From assembly GCA_936450465.1 (NCBI GenBank), contig OW388297.1, forward strand, positions 63,796,063 through 63,860,062: a DNA stretch of 64,000 nucleotides, read 5' to 3'. This document shows positions 11,491 to 24,119 of the stretch, piece by piece (position 1 is the first letter of the stretch; every line of letters begins with the position of its first letter). The stretch is from Gibbula magus (taxonomy: Eukaryota; Mollusca; Gastropoda; Trochida; Trochidae). A program made the translations under genes and the position numbers. Below the pieces are notes generated by a model. That model worked only from the letters and a program-made list of their open reading frames with translations. It was not told where the DNA came from and ran no database searches.

Positions 11491-12021
11491 CTTGCTTTTG
11501 TATCTTACAAATAGAGAGCTCTTTTTGATCTCTCAGAATCCTGCAAGTGTCAACAATTACTGTAGAGCTTTGAGTTTCACCATGTGTGTACAACACACGA
11601 AGCTTGATGAACCTGTGTGGATCTTGCAAGGTAGTGATAATAAAGGCATTTGTAATGCGCTGAATTCCGCACCACAGAGGGCATGCTCAAAGCAATAGTG
11701 ATAGCAGAGTAGAGATACAGAGTTTGCAATGATAGAGATTCACTGTGGAGTTCTGCTGATTGAACTTGATGAATGACCTTATGATGTGCGTATCCTACAA
11801 GGGTTAACTTAACTATGTTCCTGTGTTAACTATGTTCCTGTTTGAGTCTCGCAAGAGTGGAGAGTAACCTGGTTCTTCAGAACTTACAAGGAGTAACTTC
11901 AGTCCATCAGTCTTGAAAACATGGAGATTAATATGTTATGTTAATATGATTAATATTAACCCTTTATCAACCTACCTCCGTATAATCGTTCATTTCAGAC
12001 AGTCTTTTCAATATCGTATCA

Positions 12022-12435
12022 TAGGAACGTCACGATACACAGATGCACCGGTGCATCGGTGGTTCACGATAAGATACACAATACAGTAAAATAAATCACG
12101 ATCCAAATTTTAGTGTATATCGATAAATTTTTTAGTGTTTCTTGATCCAATAAAAAATCAAACTTTCCATCATTATTTATTTCAGAAATTCAGTTCTTAA
12201 AATTGATGGAGTTCTGACTTTTTGTTCATGTTCAAGTTGGAAAACTATTAAAATATGAGATTCATGATCAAGTTGGCTTGTATTTGTTTTTAACTGTTGT
12301 TCACTATCTTGTTAGAAATGTTGTATTGAGATCCTGAGATGGTATCTCTCCGCAAGAATGTCGCATTTACTGTATCGTGATATGTATCGAATCGTGACCT
12401 CCGTATCGTGAGGTACCTGTATCGTGACATCCCTA
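12022..12435. mobile_element. hAT-type MITE, 414 bp
   Basis: The ends TAGGAACGTCACGATAC and GTATCGTGACATCCCTA are inverted repeats, and subterminal copies of CACGATA recur. It is flanked by the 8-bp direct repeat TCGTATCA at 12014-12021 and 12436-12443, the target-duplication length of hAT elements. No transposase is encoded. Confidence 0.85.
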
Positions 12436-12679
12436 TCGTATCATATGGTTAGCATCAGATACATTTCTTTATCACCCAGTACGAGGGACTTACATCGTTG
12501 TAATTACCCCAGGAGGATAAACATTTTGTAAACCCTGGAAGGAGGATTTACAACGATTGTAAACCCTGATTTGTTTCCTAAGAGGATGATGTAAAAGCAT
12601 AGATCTGAAGATATTATCTAAACTGATTTTGAAAATTTTCTCAAATATATAGTATAATATGAACCGCAAATGTTTTGAC

Positions 12680-12765
12680 CAAAGTGGGTCTCGAACCCGT
12701 AACCATTAAATTGGCATCTCTGGTTCAAGAGCCAACGCTTTAGACTGCTGCGCCACGAAGGCAGA
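12680..12765 (-). pseudogene. tRNA-like sequence with A and B boxes
   Basis: On the - strand an A-box-like TGGCGCAGCAGTCTAAAGCG (12755-12736) and a perfect B box GGTTCGAGACC (12697-12687) are spaced as in a class II (Leu/Ser-like) tRNA. The acceptor arm does not pair, so this is a tRNA pseudogene or the head of a tRNA-derived SINE, not a working tRNA. Confidence 0.55.
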
Positions 12766-12934
12766 TGGAAGACAATGGTATTTATGCCACTTACATAGAT
12801 ATCTCGGTCATAACCGTAATCAGGTATTTTACGAGCGACTCTTATATTTACCAGGTATCTTCGATAACGCCATAACAAAGCGTCTTTTAAACTTAAAAAC
12901 GGTTGATAAGATGGACAAAACCCTCTTACTCGAA

Positions 12935-13000
12935 CTTACCAGAGATCGTGGACCCTGAGAGTTGGTAATCTCCTCTCAGGGATCCACAATCTCTGGTAAG
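12935..13000. repeat. Hairpin, 27-bp arms
   Basis: CTTACCAGAGATCGTGGACC and onward (12935-12961) is the near-perfect reverse complement of 12973-13000, with an 11-base loop. CTCGAA lies just outside both ends. Confidence 0.7.
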
Positions 13001-13270
13001 TCCTCGAAATTGAGCTTTCTCCATTACATAATGATGGAGAATAACTTTCCGTCTGCAAAAGAAGTTGTTCTGCATAATTGGTACAAGTTGGGGGTTATCT
13101 TCTACTACACACACAAATTTGACCCTAAAACCTGTCTTGCCAGTCTGGATGTATTGACACTGAAGTCTCTCCTATCCTATAGGATTTTAAACTTTTTTAC
13201 GATTGAAGCCAGTCTTGCGGGAAGACAGTTAAGAAGATTTAACTCATTGCAGGAGGAACAGAAACTGTGA

Positions 13271-14432
13271 AAGGTTCACCGTCCTTCGAGAGGCGTTAAT
13301 TTCTATATCATCTCACTTCAAGAAGCTATTGTTCCTTGCTCTAAATAGGACAGAAAGGGAGTTAACTCTGTTTAGAATTGATGAAGGTACAATTCTTTCC
13401 TATGCAGTTTAAGTTTTCTCATCAACTTATTACTTAAATTAACTTTCTTACCAAACAATATCTGTAAATTTTGATGTTTTATTCTATTAATTCATGTTTG
13501 TGTCAAGTAAGAAATTTGATTCAAAGATTATTTTTGTCTCAAAATGAAATTCATTTCAAAATATTCTGTTGTGGGCAAATGTTCATAAAAGGGCAGTATC
13601 TACATGATTATATTTCTTTTGTTTCTAAACAATATATTTAAATTGTATTTCAGTATAAATGTTTCACACTTCTAAATGGTTTACCTCAATTTATTTAAAA
13701 TATTTAAACTATGTTTGATTTTTGGACCAGAAGTCAAATAACATGGGCTTTTTTTAATTTTTATCATGATGTTAGTAAAATAAGCATTTTATAATTCCAA
13801 ATGTTTGTGTTGATATGAAATTTTACATTTCTTTAATTTTTTATCAACAATTGATGTACTTTTATTCAGTTCAGATAATTTTGGTTTATATTTCTGTGGA
13901 CATTACATATTCATCAGCAAAATACTCTCCTTCATTTACTAAATTTTTCTTAACAGAGTAATCAACATGTTTATTCTAACCCAAATGTTAAATCATGTTT
14001 TTAAATTTTGTAAAACATTTTTTAAATATGTATTAAAAAAATGTAATCATTTGTCAGAAACCCAGATCCAGAGAATATAAACAGTACTTGTTCTGTGCAG
14101 TGATATAGTGCTGAGGTTATATGAAACCATCTACCTACATGTCAAACAAATATCTCATAGTAATTGATTTTTCAAAAATGTGGTATTGTTCATTTCATAT
14201 CTGTTAAAAACTATTAAATTCCATAATGACATTTAAGATTAATTTCATATTTAAGGATGATTCTGTGTACATTAGCAGTAATCTCAGTCATTTTGGGTCA
14301 ACACTACAGGAAATTTCTTCCATAGGACCACATCCTGTACGTTTTTTATTATAGTTTTTTCATCCCTGCCTGTCAGCTATCTCTTTGTTGTTAATAGTAG
14401 GTAATTTCATTGATATTGAGCACAATACTCCC
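13271..14432. other. AT-rich intergenic DNA
   Basis: No exon, RNA gene or clear repeat is recognised. Confidence 0.5.
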
Positions 14433-14805
14433 TTTAAAGGGGCAGTAGCACGTTTTTTGCAAATTTTATTTTGTCTAACAATATATATATTGTCTATCTA
14501 TAATGATAGTTTATGTCATTTATATTTACTTTAGAGGGTAAAACATCTTATTACACAAACCAGTTTTCTGCTGTAGTAAAAACCGTGTTGCGTATAATGC
14601 AAAAAATACATGGCGGTCATTTTATTGTGAACACATTTTATTATTCCGAATGACAAAAACTATTCCCATGGCTTTACGTTACCATGTACAAAAATTGTTT
14701 AACTTATTTTTTCGAAGAAGGAAGGGTGTTTAACTATTGGTGACATTATTTTTCAAATACATTTCATCAACTTATTTTACCAAAAAAACGTGCTACTGCC
14801 CACTA
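14433..14805 (+). mobile_element. GGGGCAGTAGCACG MITE, copy 1
   Basis: Terminal inverted repeats TTTAAAGGGGCAGTAGCACG and CGTGCTACTGCCC. The interior shares ATGATAGTTTATGTCATTTA, TTACACAAACCAG and CCATGGCTTTACG with the other four copies at 29975, 37263, 42575 and 59179. About 340-370 bp long and non-coding. Confidence 0.85.
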
Positions 14806-15159
14806 TTTTATAAATACCAAGTAATGCCCATTTGTCCATAAATATTAATTTCTACTTAAAGTATTACTGTTAGTTCTGTTGGAGAGGTTTCATATCAATG
14901 GGTCATGTACCATCGACCTTCATCCAGTTTGTCCAGGGCTACTCCAGGACAAAATAGGCATGTCTATGTTCCAACTATTCTCTCACCACAGCCGTAACTC
15001 AGACACACAGGAATGGCTGGCACTGACTGAGTCAGTAGGTAAAGTCTCAACTTTCCCAACAAGGCATAACTTGTGCCAGTCTCCAAGCTTCCTTATTTAA
15101 GCCTTGCTGCGTTTTCATAAATTTTTCAGTGCTAGTGCTGTGATGAACATAGTGAGCAG

Positions 15160-15898
15160 GGTCCCGCTGCAAGAAACACTAAGGTGGCCTAAGTCAATAA
15201 AGCCCTGTTTATACGGCGAACTTTGCACATATGCAATATTGCTTATGGTAGTAATATATACACGTGAGTAAAAGTAAAATTACTATGCGTTCATACGTGT
15301 TTAATTTCTACCTAAGCAAATGGGCTTCCAACTAATCTAATATATGAATAGAGAATTTCCTAAACATGCCAATTAATATGTTTTAGATGTAAATTAAATA
15401 AATGATATTATCAGTCAACATTGGTTTGACTATATTGCCCTAATTATAACGAAAATCGGATAGTCAGATGGATTTCGAAGGTCATCGCGTGCAAGAAGGA
15501 GATTATCCTATATAGAGAATTTGAAAAACAATATTAAGAGTTTCTAACGGTCTCTAATATATTTTCCCAACCTGTGTGAAGTCACTATGTCTGTATACGA
15601 CGAACTTTTACAAGAATAATGAAAATACCATATTTACTCACGGTAGTAAACATTTGCACCTGCCCTTGACTAGGTGCAAATTTGCTTACGGTAGTGAAAT
15701 ATTTGCTTACGGTAGTAAAATATACATATGTGCAAATGCGTCCATACGGCGAATTTTGCTCATATGAGCAAATTTGCATATGTGTACTCATATGCAAACG
15801 CTCGCCGTATAAACAGGGCTTAAGGTAGCCTTAGTGCAATGGTAAAAGATTGTACTAAGGTCAACCTTAGTGTTAAGGTTGTTTTGTGCAACGACTCC
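15160..15898. mobile_element. MITE split by a nested insertion
   Basis: The outer sequences GGGTCCCGCTGCAAGAAACA (left, with CACTAAGG following) and TGTTTTGTGCAACGACTCCC (right) are approximate inverted ends. The Harbinger-type MITE at 15201-15820 sits between them. Removing that insertion and one TAA would leave an outer element of about 116 bp, mostly palindromic CTAAGG/CCTTAG words. Confidence 0.6.
15201..15820. mobile_element. PIF/Harbinger-type MITE, 620 bp
   Basis: Terminal inverted repeats AGCCCTGTTTATACGGCGA and CGCCGTATAAACAGGGCT are flanked by TAA at 15198-15200 and 15821-15823, the three-base duplication of PIF/Harbinger. The interior contains repeated TTGCTTACGGTAGTAAA words and no transposase. 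Confidence 0.8.
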
Positions 15899-16569
15899 CA
15901 GTACTATGATAGCACAGGAAAGTTGATTGAATGCAGCAAGGTTTAAATTGTGGAGTGGTGGAGACTTGTGCGAGTTATGCCTTGCGGGGGAAGTTGGTGA
16001 AGTGTGGAATGGACCTTATTTTGTTGCACTCTCCAAGAGTGGAGTCTCTTTGTTGTGATGTTTGCTTCCGGATTGTTGTTTGAAATTAGTTAAATGTTGA
16101 GGTTGATGTTGTTCATATTTCATTTAAGTTTTTGTATTAGAAGTTGACAGTTCAGCTAGTAATAGTTATATTTAATGTAGTAAACATTATCTGCCACCAA
16201 CCAATGAATAAACTATTGCTGATGTTATGGAGAGATGGTACGAAGAAATAATTTATTGAGTTTATTATGTGTTCTTTTTTTAAATATAAGAAAATTTGGG
16301 GTCGCTGAACTTCAGTTATCAGCATTGATAACCATACTGTTGCTGAACTTCAGTTATCAGCATTTTTTTTTAAACGTAAATCAAGCAAGTGGTATCCATG
16401 AATTAACTCAGAATCCTTCAGGTACATATCAGTCACATACAGAAATGTATAGCAAGTTTATATTTTGAACAATTATTGACAATACAAGTAGAAAATTGTA
16501 ATATTAGGACAAGTGAGTTCAATTTCTGTGAACCATCTCAACCCTGCCAATAACCAACATGTTCTATAC

Positions 16570-16860
16570 CGTGGGATATAGTTGTCGCCCTGTCCGTCTG
16601 TAATCATTTCGTTTCTGGAGCAGAACTCGAAAACCGTTCATGATATCTTTCTGAAACTTCCCATGTGTATAACCCTACTACTGAAATGGTGCCTTTTGAG
16701 ATTTCTGAAAAAAATGTTATTTCATTTCCATAGAAACGTGTTGGATTTGAACTTTCTTCAGAGTTAGGTCTTCTTTCCAGAGCAGAACTCCAAAACCCTT
16801 CATCATATCTGAAACTCAGCATGTGTATTACCCACTAACTGAAGTACGGTTACGGTTACA
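16570..16860 (+). repeat. GTCCGTC-type dispersed repeat
   Basis: Contains CTGTCCGTCTGTAATCATTT, GGAGCAGAACTCGAAAACCG and two diverged units around CATGTGTATNACCC. Its reverse complement recurs at 37985-38347 with high similarity. Confidence 0.65.
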
Positions 16861-17050
16861 ATGATCTGTCAAAGATGTGTTTTACGAATTATGTAGGACC
16901 GGTGGAATATGTCATCTTCTGATGACCCTTATTATTATTATCATAAATTTTTCCTCTGATACATATGTCTATACTTTGAGAGGGTTGCATAAAGTTGGAT
17001 AATGTGCACCCAATCCTTTCTCTTGAATAAATGTTTAAATCAAAAAATAC

Positions 17051-19198
17051 TTTGAACTCATGTGAGACAATAGATTTTCATTAGAAAAACAGAAAATAGT
17101 TTGTTGAGATTGAATGGTCAGTTTCTTGGGCTTCCATGTAATCAAAACTTCAACTAAAAGATGTCAATAATGTTGTTAAATGAAATCAAAACTATATTTT
17201 TATATCCAAAAGCTATTTTCCTGAAGGTTCATGTGTATCAGTAGTATTTGATGTTATGTTTGACTTCAAATGAAACTCTTTAAATTTAGTTTGAGATTAT
17301 TCACGCTTCGTTTTGATGAACTATTCTCTGATACTTTAGAAAGTTTAAGTTATGCAAAATTTTTGTTTGAAAAATATATATATGTTTTTAAGCAATTCGA
17401 AACACAAGATGTTCAAAATATATTTTTCAAGAATTATTTCCTTTAAGCTTGAAAATGCATATGTTCTTTGCCATGTGTAATTCAATGCACAAAAGAATGC
17501 AGTGTTTAGTTTACTTCACACACTACAAATTGTGACATTAATCAAATCGTTGTAATGTTAAACAATTGTAATGGCTATTTCTTAACAATACACATGAAAT
17601 TTCAAAATTCCAAAATAACAGAATATCCCAAACATGCAATTTGGGTAGCTTTCATTTTCAGAATATTTCATTTTTTTAAAACCTTTGAAGATGTGCATTT
17701 TAAAATAATCAATTTCAATTTTGGGAAGAATAATAGGTGTTTACTTTTTAGTGTTTAAACACTATTAAAATTCATGTCAACAAGGAATTCAAGTTAGATT
17801 ATAAGCTAATACATTTGATCAACCTATAATGTTTAACCTCACTGAATGAAATAAGTTTCATTACCCGGGATATATATAATATGTTTTTGAATAATATTTT
17901 ATGTTGTATTTTTTGTGCGCTCAGTTTGCAATCTCAATGCTGTGTACATTCCATGTGTACTTACTCAATCAACTTACTTGTTTTCAATTGTTGTGATTTT
18001 TTGGCTATATATTTTAACAGATCGTGATATTTTTTGTGTAGAGTTATGAACTGCTCCAATGTTAAATACATGAATGAAGACAGACTGTGACAGTCAATGT
18101 AATAATTGCGCAAAATTTTATATTTTGTTTTAGTAGATTCTAGTCTTAGTTATTGGCAATACTTTTGATTACTGAAACATTTTAACTTGCTTGCAGAAAA
18201 AAACAGCACCCAGATATAGATTTTGTTGTATTATTTTCCTGTTGACTGCCTTTCCAACTTCCTTTGTCCCATCACCAAATCCTTGAGGTGGCCTACCCTA
18301 CCCTACCCTACCCTACCCTTGATATGGTACCAAGTTTACAACTAGTGGGATTTACGTAGATGTTGTAATACGTCACATAATTTATATGTCATACTCAGAG
18401 TATATTTGCATTTTATTGTTAACTGAATTATTCACAGATATTAATAGATATGATATTTTGAATATTAGAATTATGGTAATATTCAAAATCTGATTCAGTA
18501 AATTTATGAATAGTTTGGTAAATAATTTTCATTTCATCTTTGATCTGTTTGATAATTGAGACCCTGTAATGGCGCAATTTCAAGGATGACATCAAACGAT
18601 AAATAGAAAATCTGTCACTCGTGACAAATATAATTTTATTAAAAATTATTGATTCTCACTCATGGCAGTGCTACTCGTGAAAATATAAACTTTCTACCAC
18701 CCTCCATTAGATAGACTTGGAATTAGTCAAGAAAAGACAGATAAGAAACTTAAGAAAATGAAAAATGCTTTTGATATGCGAGTAGTCTCAGAAAACTCAT
18801 TTAAGCATGTCACAAAACTATGTTATTTGAAATTAGATATCTCAATATATGTAGAACAGTCTTAGCTTTAATGTTTTTTATTTTTGATTATTTAATTTTT
18901 GGATTCAAACCCAGACACCATTTTGATGTCCTGACACCCTGTCCATTGTCCCAATGATACCGTCAGTATCCCATCATCCCCTACTATGCATGCTATATCA
19001 TCTTCTACAGTCACACTGGTTTCAGTCCAATCTGCTTGTCTCATACAGTCTTGTACATAATTTAATGTCCTTTACAGTTTACACTGAATAACTGACATAT
19101 TCTCACTTTTCTATCAACATTTATGATCATGCTTTAATTGACTTAAAGTTACATCTACTCAAAATTGTTCTGTTTCAGTCCGTTATTATGTCTGTAGG
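17051..19198. other. AT-rich intergenic DNA with a (CCCTA)n tract
   Basis: No gene is seen. A short perfect pentamer run (CCTACCCTACCCTACCCTAC) lies at about 18291-18317. It resembles a telomere-like pentamer, but it is only about five units long and internal. Confidence 0.5.
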
Positions 19199-19200
19199 TA

Positions 19201-19434
19201 CAGAGAGATGCAAAAAGTATTCGGACGGTGACGTTATTTCCATAGACGTGCATGTTAATTTAGTCTTGGATAAATAATTTTCATAAAATAAAGGCTGGAT
19301 TCTTCACAAACGTGACAAAATTTGAATTGGATCGGACAAAAATCCTGTCTCTGAAAATTATTTATCCAAGACTAAATTAACATGCAAGTCTATGGAAATG
19401 ACGTCACCGTCCGAATACTTTTTGCATGACTTTG
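19201..19434. mobile_element. Tc1/mariner-type MITE, 234 bp
   Basis: A large hairpin. The ends CAGAGAGATGCAAAAAGTAT and ATACTTTTTGCATGACTTTG are inverted, and about 80 bp of each arm pair (GTCTTGGATAAATAATTTTC with its complement). It is flanked by TA at 19199-19200 and 19435-19436, as for Tc1/mariner; the GCAAAAAGTATTCGGAC end is typical of that superfamily. Confidence 0.85.
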
Positions 19435-20204
19435 TAGCTCTGAATGTTTTATTTTTGTCTCATAACTTATCTACTTTTGCAGCAACAATCTCAAAACTGA
19501 AACTGATTCACTATGTTGGGAAAGAGGTGGGGATATTGTGTGTTTGAGTTGTTTATGAGAAACTTGTGCAATCTTGGAGAGATATTATATTTTGAGTTGT
19601 TATATTCAGTATTTATTATCGTGTTTAAATGTAATCTACTGTGCTGTTATAATGCTCCTACTATCATCTTTAATGAATTTTCACTTTCTAAGACCTCAGT
19701 GTTTTTTACCGTCTATAGCATGATTTTAAACAGAAAATTCACACAAAATAAGAATGCTTTTTTTTCTTTTTTTATCATAAGAGTTTTATATAAATGTCAA
19801 TTTAAAGCTATGTGTAATATATCAAAATTATTTTCTTAACTAAATGTAGTTGAAGTTTGAAACTTTCTTGCTTGAACGTTTCTGCGTTTCTCCCCTCAAA
19901 TGTAAGCAGAACACCAATTTAATATGCTTTGTGGGATCAAAGTATGTAATTGTATTTTGTTATAAAATTATTCAAGGTCATGAGTGTTTGTTTTTGTTCC
20001 TGCTTTCATATATGACTGCTACAGTCATGTACATCTTGATGAAGATTGAGATGTATTGTCTGCCTCTAAATAACTAACCTTATGTGTGAGTGTCAGTAAT
20101 CTATTGTAGCCCTTTGTTCAATAACAGCCTAAGTAAGAGTGTTTGTGAAACAGCATCCAGAAAATAAGATAAAGGTAAATAGATCTGAAAAGTAAAATTA
20201 ACAA

Positions 20205-20490
20205 GATGTGTTTGTTAAACATGGATGCCCTGGATATACCAAAGTTATGGCCAAGGTTAAAGTTTTCTGAATATTGTCAACTGCGACAAGGTCAAGGTCA
20301 CAAGGTCAAATATGATGACCTCATCTGAAAGGTCTCATCACAAGGTATGCACATGCCAAATATGAAAGCCCTAGCTCTGAGCAATCTAAAGTTATGGCCA
20401 AGGTTAAAGTTTCTGTGGACAAACACACAGACGGACGGACAGTTGAAAAACAATATACCCCCGGAATCTCCGCTTCGGGGGCATAAAAAT
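20205..20490 (+). repeat. Dispersed repeat ending in GGACGGACAG / GGGGGCATAAAAA
   Basis: Holds two diverged units with AAAGTTATGGCCAAGGTTAA AGTTT, CAAGGTCAAGGTCACAAGG, then ACAGACGGACGGACAG and CCGCTTCGGGGGCATAAAAA. I recognise this layout as a common bivalve interspersed repeat, but no second copy lies in this window, so the call rests on recall. Confidence 0.5.
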
Positions 20491-21108
20491 CTCCGATTTA
20501 GGGATTTTTTTGGAAATGAATGACATGACAACACATCCACTAACCTGAATAAATGTTTAGTATATGAAATTTACATTTTGTCAAGAAATGTTAAAATTTT
20601 GGAAATAAAGATATAATCAAAGAAGCTCTTTTGAAATACCTTTGATTAACGGGTCCTCCTGCTTTAACTATACTAGTTCAGGGCAAAACTATACTTAATT
20701 ACAAAACACATAAGGGTACAGCAAACTTAATTTCTTAAATATATGAGTATGGGGCTTCAACCACAAAAGAACCTATACTGAGATAACCATATTGGTTTAT
20801 GATGATCTTAGTGCTTTGTGAAGAGGTCATTGAACAGAGACTACTATCAATCAAACATCTACAGTTTGCTGACAGTTACCATGAGATATTCAAAAAGGGA
20901 TATTCCACGAGTCAAGAAATATTCAAATAAGATAGCAGCCATCATTTAAAGAAACTATGGACAACTCCCTTGAAGTTCACTAGCCCTAGGTGCCGATTCA
21001 ATTTCAGAGCGCTTACCTTACATACTTGCATTTAGATTTATACAATATAAGACATATTGTGTGTAATAAAAATGCCCGGGAGCAGAGTAACACCTTTATT
21101 ATAAATAG

Positions 21109-21349
21109 GGTTTGGGAGAGCTCAGTGGTTAGCAGGTTTGGCTTTGGATCAATAAGGCAAGGGTTCAAATCCCGCCAGGGCCTCAGCACCATGTCAGCAG
21201 AAGAGAACATTTCTACATGCAGTAAGGTTTGGGTGCAATGCTACATAGAATTTCAGCGCAGCACTACCCATATTTCACTAGTCCCTCTCGCTGCCAATGG
21301 CTGCAATGTTGCCCAAGTGGCCTTAAACAATAACTCACTCACTCACTAG
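21109..21349 (+). mobile_element. tRNA-derived SINE
   Basis: The head has an A-box-like GAGCTCAGTGGTTAGCAGG (from 21118) and the B box GGTTCAAATCC (21162-21172). A body follows with CGCTGCCAATGGCTGCAATG and CCCAAGTGGCCTTAAACAA, ending in AATAACTCACTCACTCACT. The tail and central block match molluscan SINEs. Related 3' pieces lie at 27566-27620 and, reversed, at 58425-58465. Confidence 0.8.
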
Positions 21350-22644
21350 TGCCAGAGTTCCAGTTCATGCTTGCAGGTTTCACCACAATGCACAGCCACA
21401 ATTGTGTTTAGGTCTTTTTCCCTGCATTAATACCAGCAGCCGTACTTTTAAGTGAAATGCCCTTGAAAGCAGTTATAAACCACAAAATCCCTTCACCTCC
21501 AGTCTGTTTCGGGTAATAAAATCTGCAAAATAGTGCAGTTACCCCGAAGGCGTTCTATAACATTCCTCCATGGAATGCAATATAATGCTACTGTATTCCT
21601 CGGAATTCCTCGATTTAAATCAGACTGACCTCACCTTCTTTTATAATTATTAATTCACGGTGAACTTCACCTCATTCACAGACGGCTAATTCTGATGCTG
21701 ACCATATCAAGAGCTAATGGCAGCACCATCAGGTAAGTGGTTTAAACATATTTTTATTCATGAAATGAATTGGGATTGGTGAACAAGCTGTGTAGCTTAT
21801 ATTAACACCGCTCCCAGGTACATTCGTTATACTTTCTTCCAGCGTCTTGCACTTGTTCTATGAATACATGAGTGATGTTCTTACCAAGAGAAGACTGGAA
21901 ACATTACATTAATGTTGAATCTACCGACAGCAAAAAGGTGTGTCATTCCCAAGAAGTGACTGGCCCGTCACTGAATATTGCAACATTTAACAGAATTATT
22001 TATATACTATTCTACAGGCATTAATGAATGTAATATTGGTCGTCTGTGTGCACTTAAAACACTACCTACTGAACAAAAGGATGCTGCTGTTGTGTCACTC
22101 TAGTCCTGCTCCATGACTGTGTACAACATAAGAGCCTTTAATACAGTCTAGATCCTTATTCAGCAAGTCTAGATAAACTGAACATTGAACTGGTAGTATT
22201 GAAAAATATATAATCATAAGGATGAAGATACAATAATTAAAAAAATTCCATAGACTAATTTTAGCTCTTCAGGCCTGAAAGGCCCGATGGGCTTTACTCC
22301 TGAAATGCAATCTAAATGAAAATAGATCGAAAGTTGTATATTACATTATTACAGGAATAGCAAAGTAAACTGTCGATCTAAATTTATTTAAATACATTGT
22401 AGATAGAAACTTAATTGAACATCGCAACATGTTTACACAATTATTACATATATACACGACATTCTATAGGCAGGAATAGCAATGTTGAAACAAAGTTACC
22501 GACATACACTACCACTGAACAGTAAGATACCAATGTGATGTCATTCCAAATGAATACCATACGATACCATCACAATAGACAATACCACACATTACTATAA
22601 TGTTACATCTTGTGTCTTGATTGATCATGATGGACTAAGAAAAG

Positions 22645-23515
22645 GTGGTAACTTTCTATCTACTTCCTTTCGCAATATATCGAGACTGGGGAGAGTTACT
22701 CTGTGAGTGGAAGTTTTCTACACCGCGGATAGGGAGGGGCCACGTGCCACTATTCCTAATGGGAGACCATATTTACGTATTATCTATTCATGCGATGAAG
22801 TATTGGATACAGTTATTAAATATGCCATGCCATGATTTTCGAAAGATTTTTATGAAATGATGGTAGGTACTGTATGACCAAACTGGAAAAGTAATTGGGT
22901 GACTGATATATTAGAGAACTGTTGTACAAAACAGGTTTTGGATATGTTTGGTTGGATCAGAAAATTCCGAGCTATCATTGCTATGATAATTTTATCACAT
23001 CATTTACACAAAGAATGAAAGATATGTATTTACAATCATGGTCGGAATCTCTACTCCTATCAACTAAATGTTCATTTTACAACCATTGGAAATCGGGTAT
23101 ATGTTTCGAAGAGTATCTAGCAAAAGCTGACGTGTAAAAGTTTCGTATATCTCTCACCTGATTTCGTTGCTCTTTCCATGAATTATTTATTGAAACTGGC
23201 AGATATCTAGATATACCAAGAGAACAGAGAATATGTAAATTATGTGACCATAATGCTATAGAGAATGAATTACATTTCCTTCTCATCTGCCCTGTGTGTA
23301 ACACTTTACGAACTAAGTACCTAAAACCATACTTTTATAAACACCCAAGTGAAAGAAAATTAATATCAATGTTAACAGACAATAACACATTATCACTACA
23401 TAATCTTGCAATGTACATATATTTCGCAATGGATTCAAGAAAACAGATCGTAATAAATAAGAACCTGTTGAGACTTACTACTCATATGAACTGTAAATGT
23501 ACTACAGGCCTGTGA
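22645..23515 (+). pseudogene. Non-LTR retrotransposon, C-terminal relic
   Basis: Two frames and two in-frame stops (23135 and 23159) interrupt a readable LINE polyprotein tail. Visible in order are AMKYWIQLLNMP, FGYVWLDQ, CSFYNHWKSG, then RISLT.FRCSFHELFIETGR, YLDIPREQRICKLCDHNAI and ENELHFLLICPVCNTLRTKY. The C-x2-C..H-x4-C cluster near 23235-23295 is the zinc-knuckle-like end of such elements. The 40500-41900 relic on the - strand appears to be from the same family. Confidence 0.75.
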
Positions 23516-23811
23516 CCTTTTCAGTACTGATATAAAGATTGATTGAGACCATCGAAAGGTGACTCAACAGTATGATGCGCAATGTCAATAAGCAAATATT
23601 TTAAACTGTGAATCCTATTAGTAATTACAATTAGGCAATGCACACTACCAGTAAAAAAAAGATGAAAATACGTCATTGATTTGTGTTCTATGTTTTTAAG
23701 ACTTCTTACTGGTCGTGATTTGGAACATCTACTACATCGTTTTACCGATTACAAAAAGAACATCCAAGAACACTTCCTCCTGATTATGAATTAGAACATA
23801 TATAAAAGCTC

Positions 23812-24015
23812 CTGCTGCTTGCAATCTGAAATATACAAGAACACTTCCAACTGATTACAATTTGGAACATATAAGAAAGCTTCCAACCAATTACAATTTG
23901 GAACATATAAGAACGCTTCCAACTGAGTTTGGAACATTTAAGAACACTTCCAACAGATTACAATTTGGAACATTTAAGAACGCTTCCAACTAATTACAGC
24001 TTGGAACATTTAAGA
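23812..24015. repeat. Tandem repeat of about 36 bp, 5-6 diverged copies
   Basis: Units carry AACACTTCCAACTGATTACA and ATTTGGAACATATAAGAA with substitutions and length changes. Isolated degenerate units continue to about 23700 and 24120. Confidence 0.75.
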
Positions 24016-24119
24016 AATGCGGAAAAGTGTTACTGACTACCATTTGGAAGATCCATCTAAGTTCTAACTGCTTCTAGAACATCAGTCAAAATTACCTGCA
24101 TTTGAAACATCTAAAGGAA

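Noticed and set aside
18291..18317. Telomere
   Set aside because: Only about five CCCTA units, internal and flanked by ordinary sequence.
21717..21732. Possible tiny start exon (MAAPS before a GTAAGT donor)
   Set aside because: Only 16 bases, no promoter-like composition upstream and no partner exon found.
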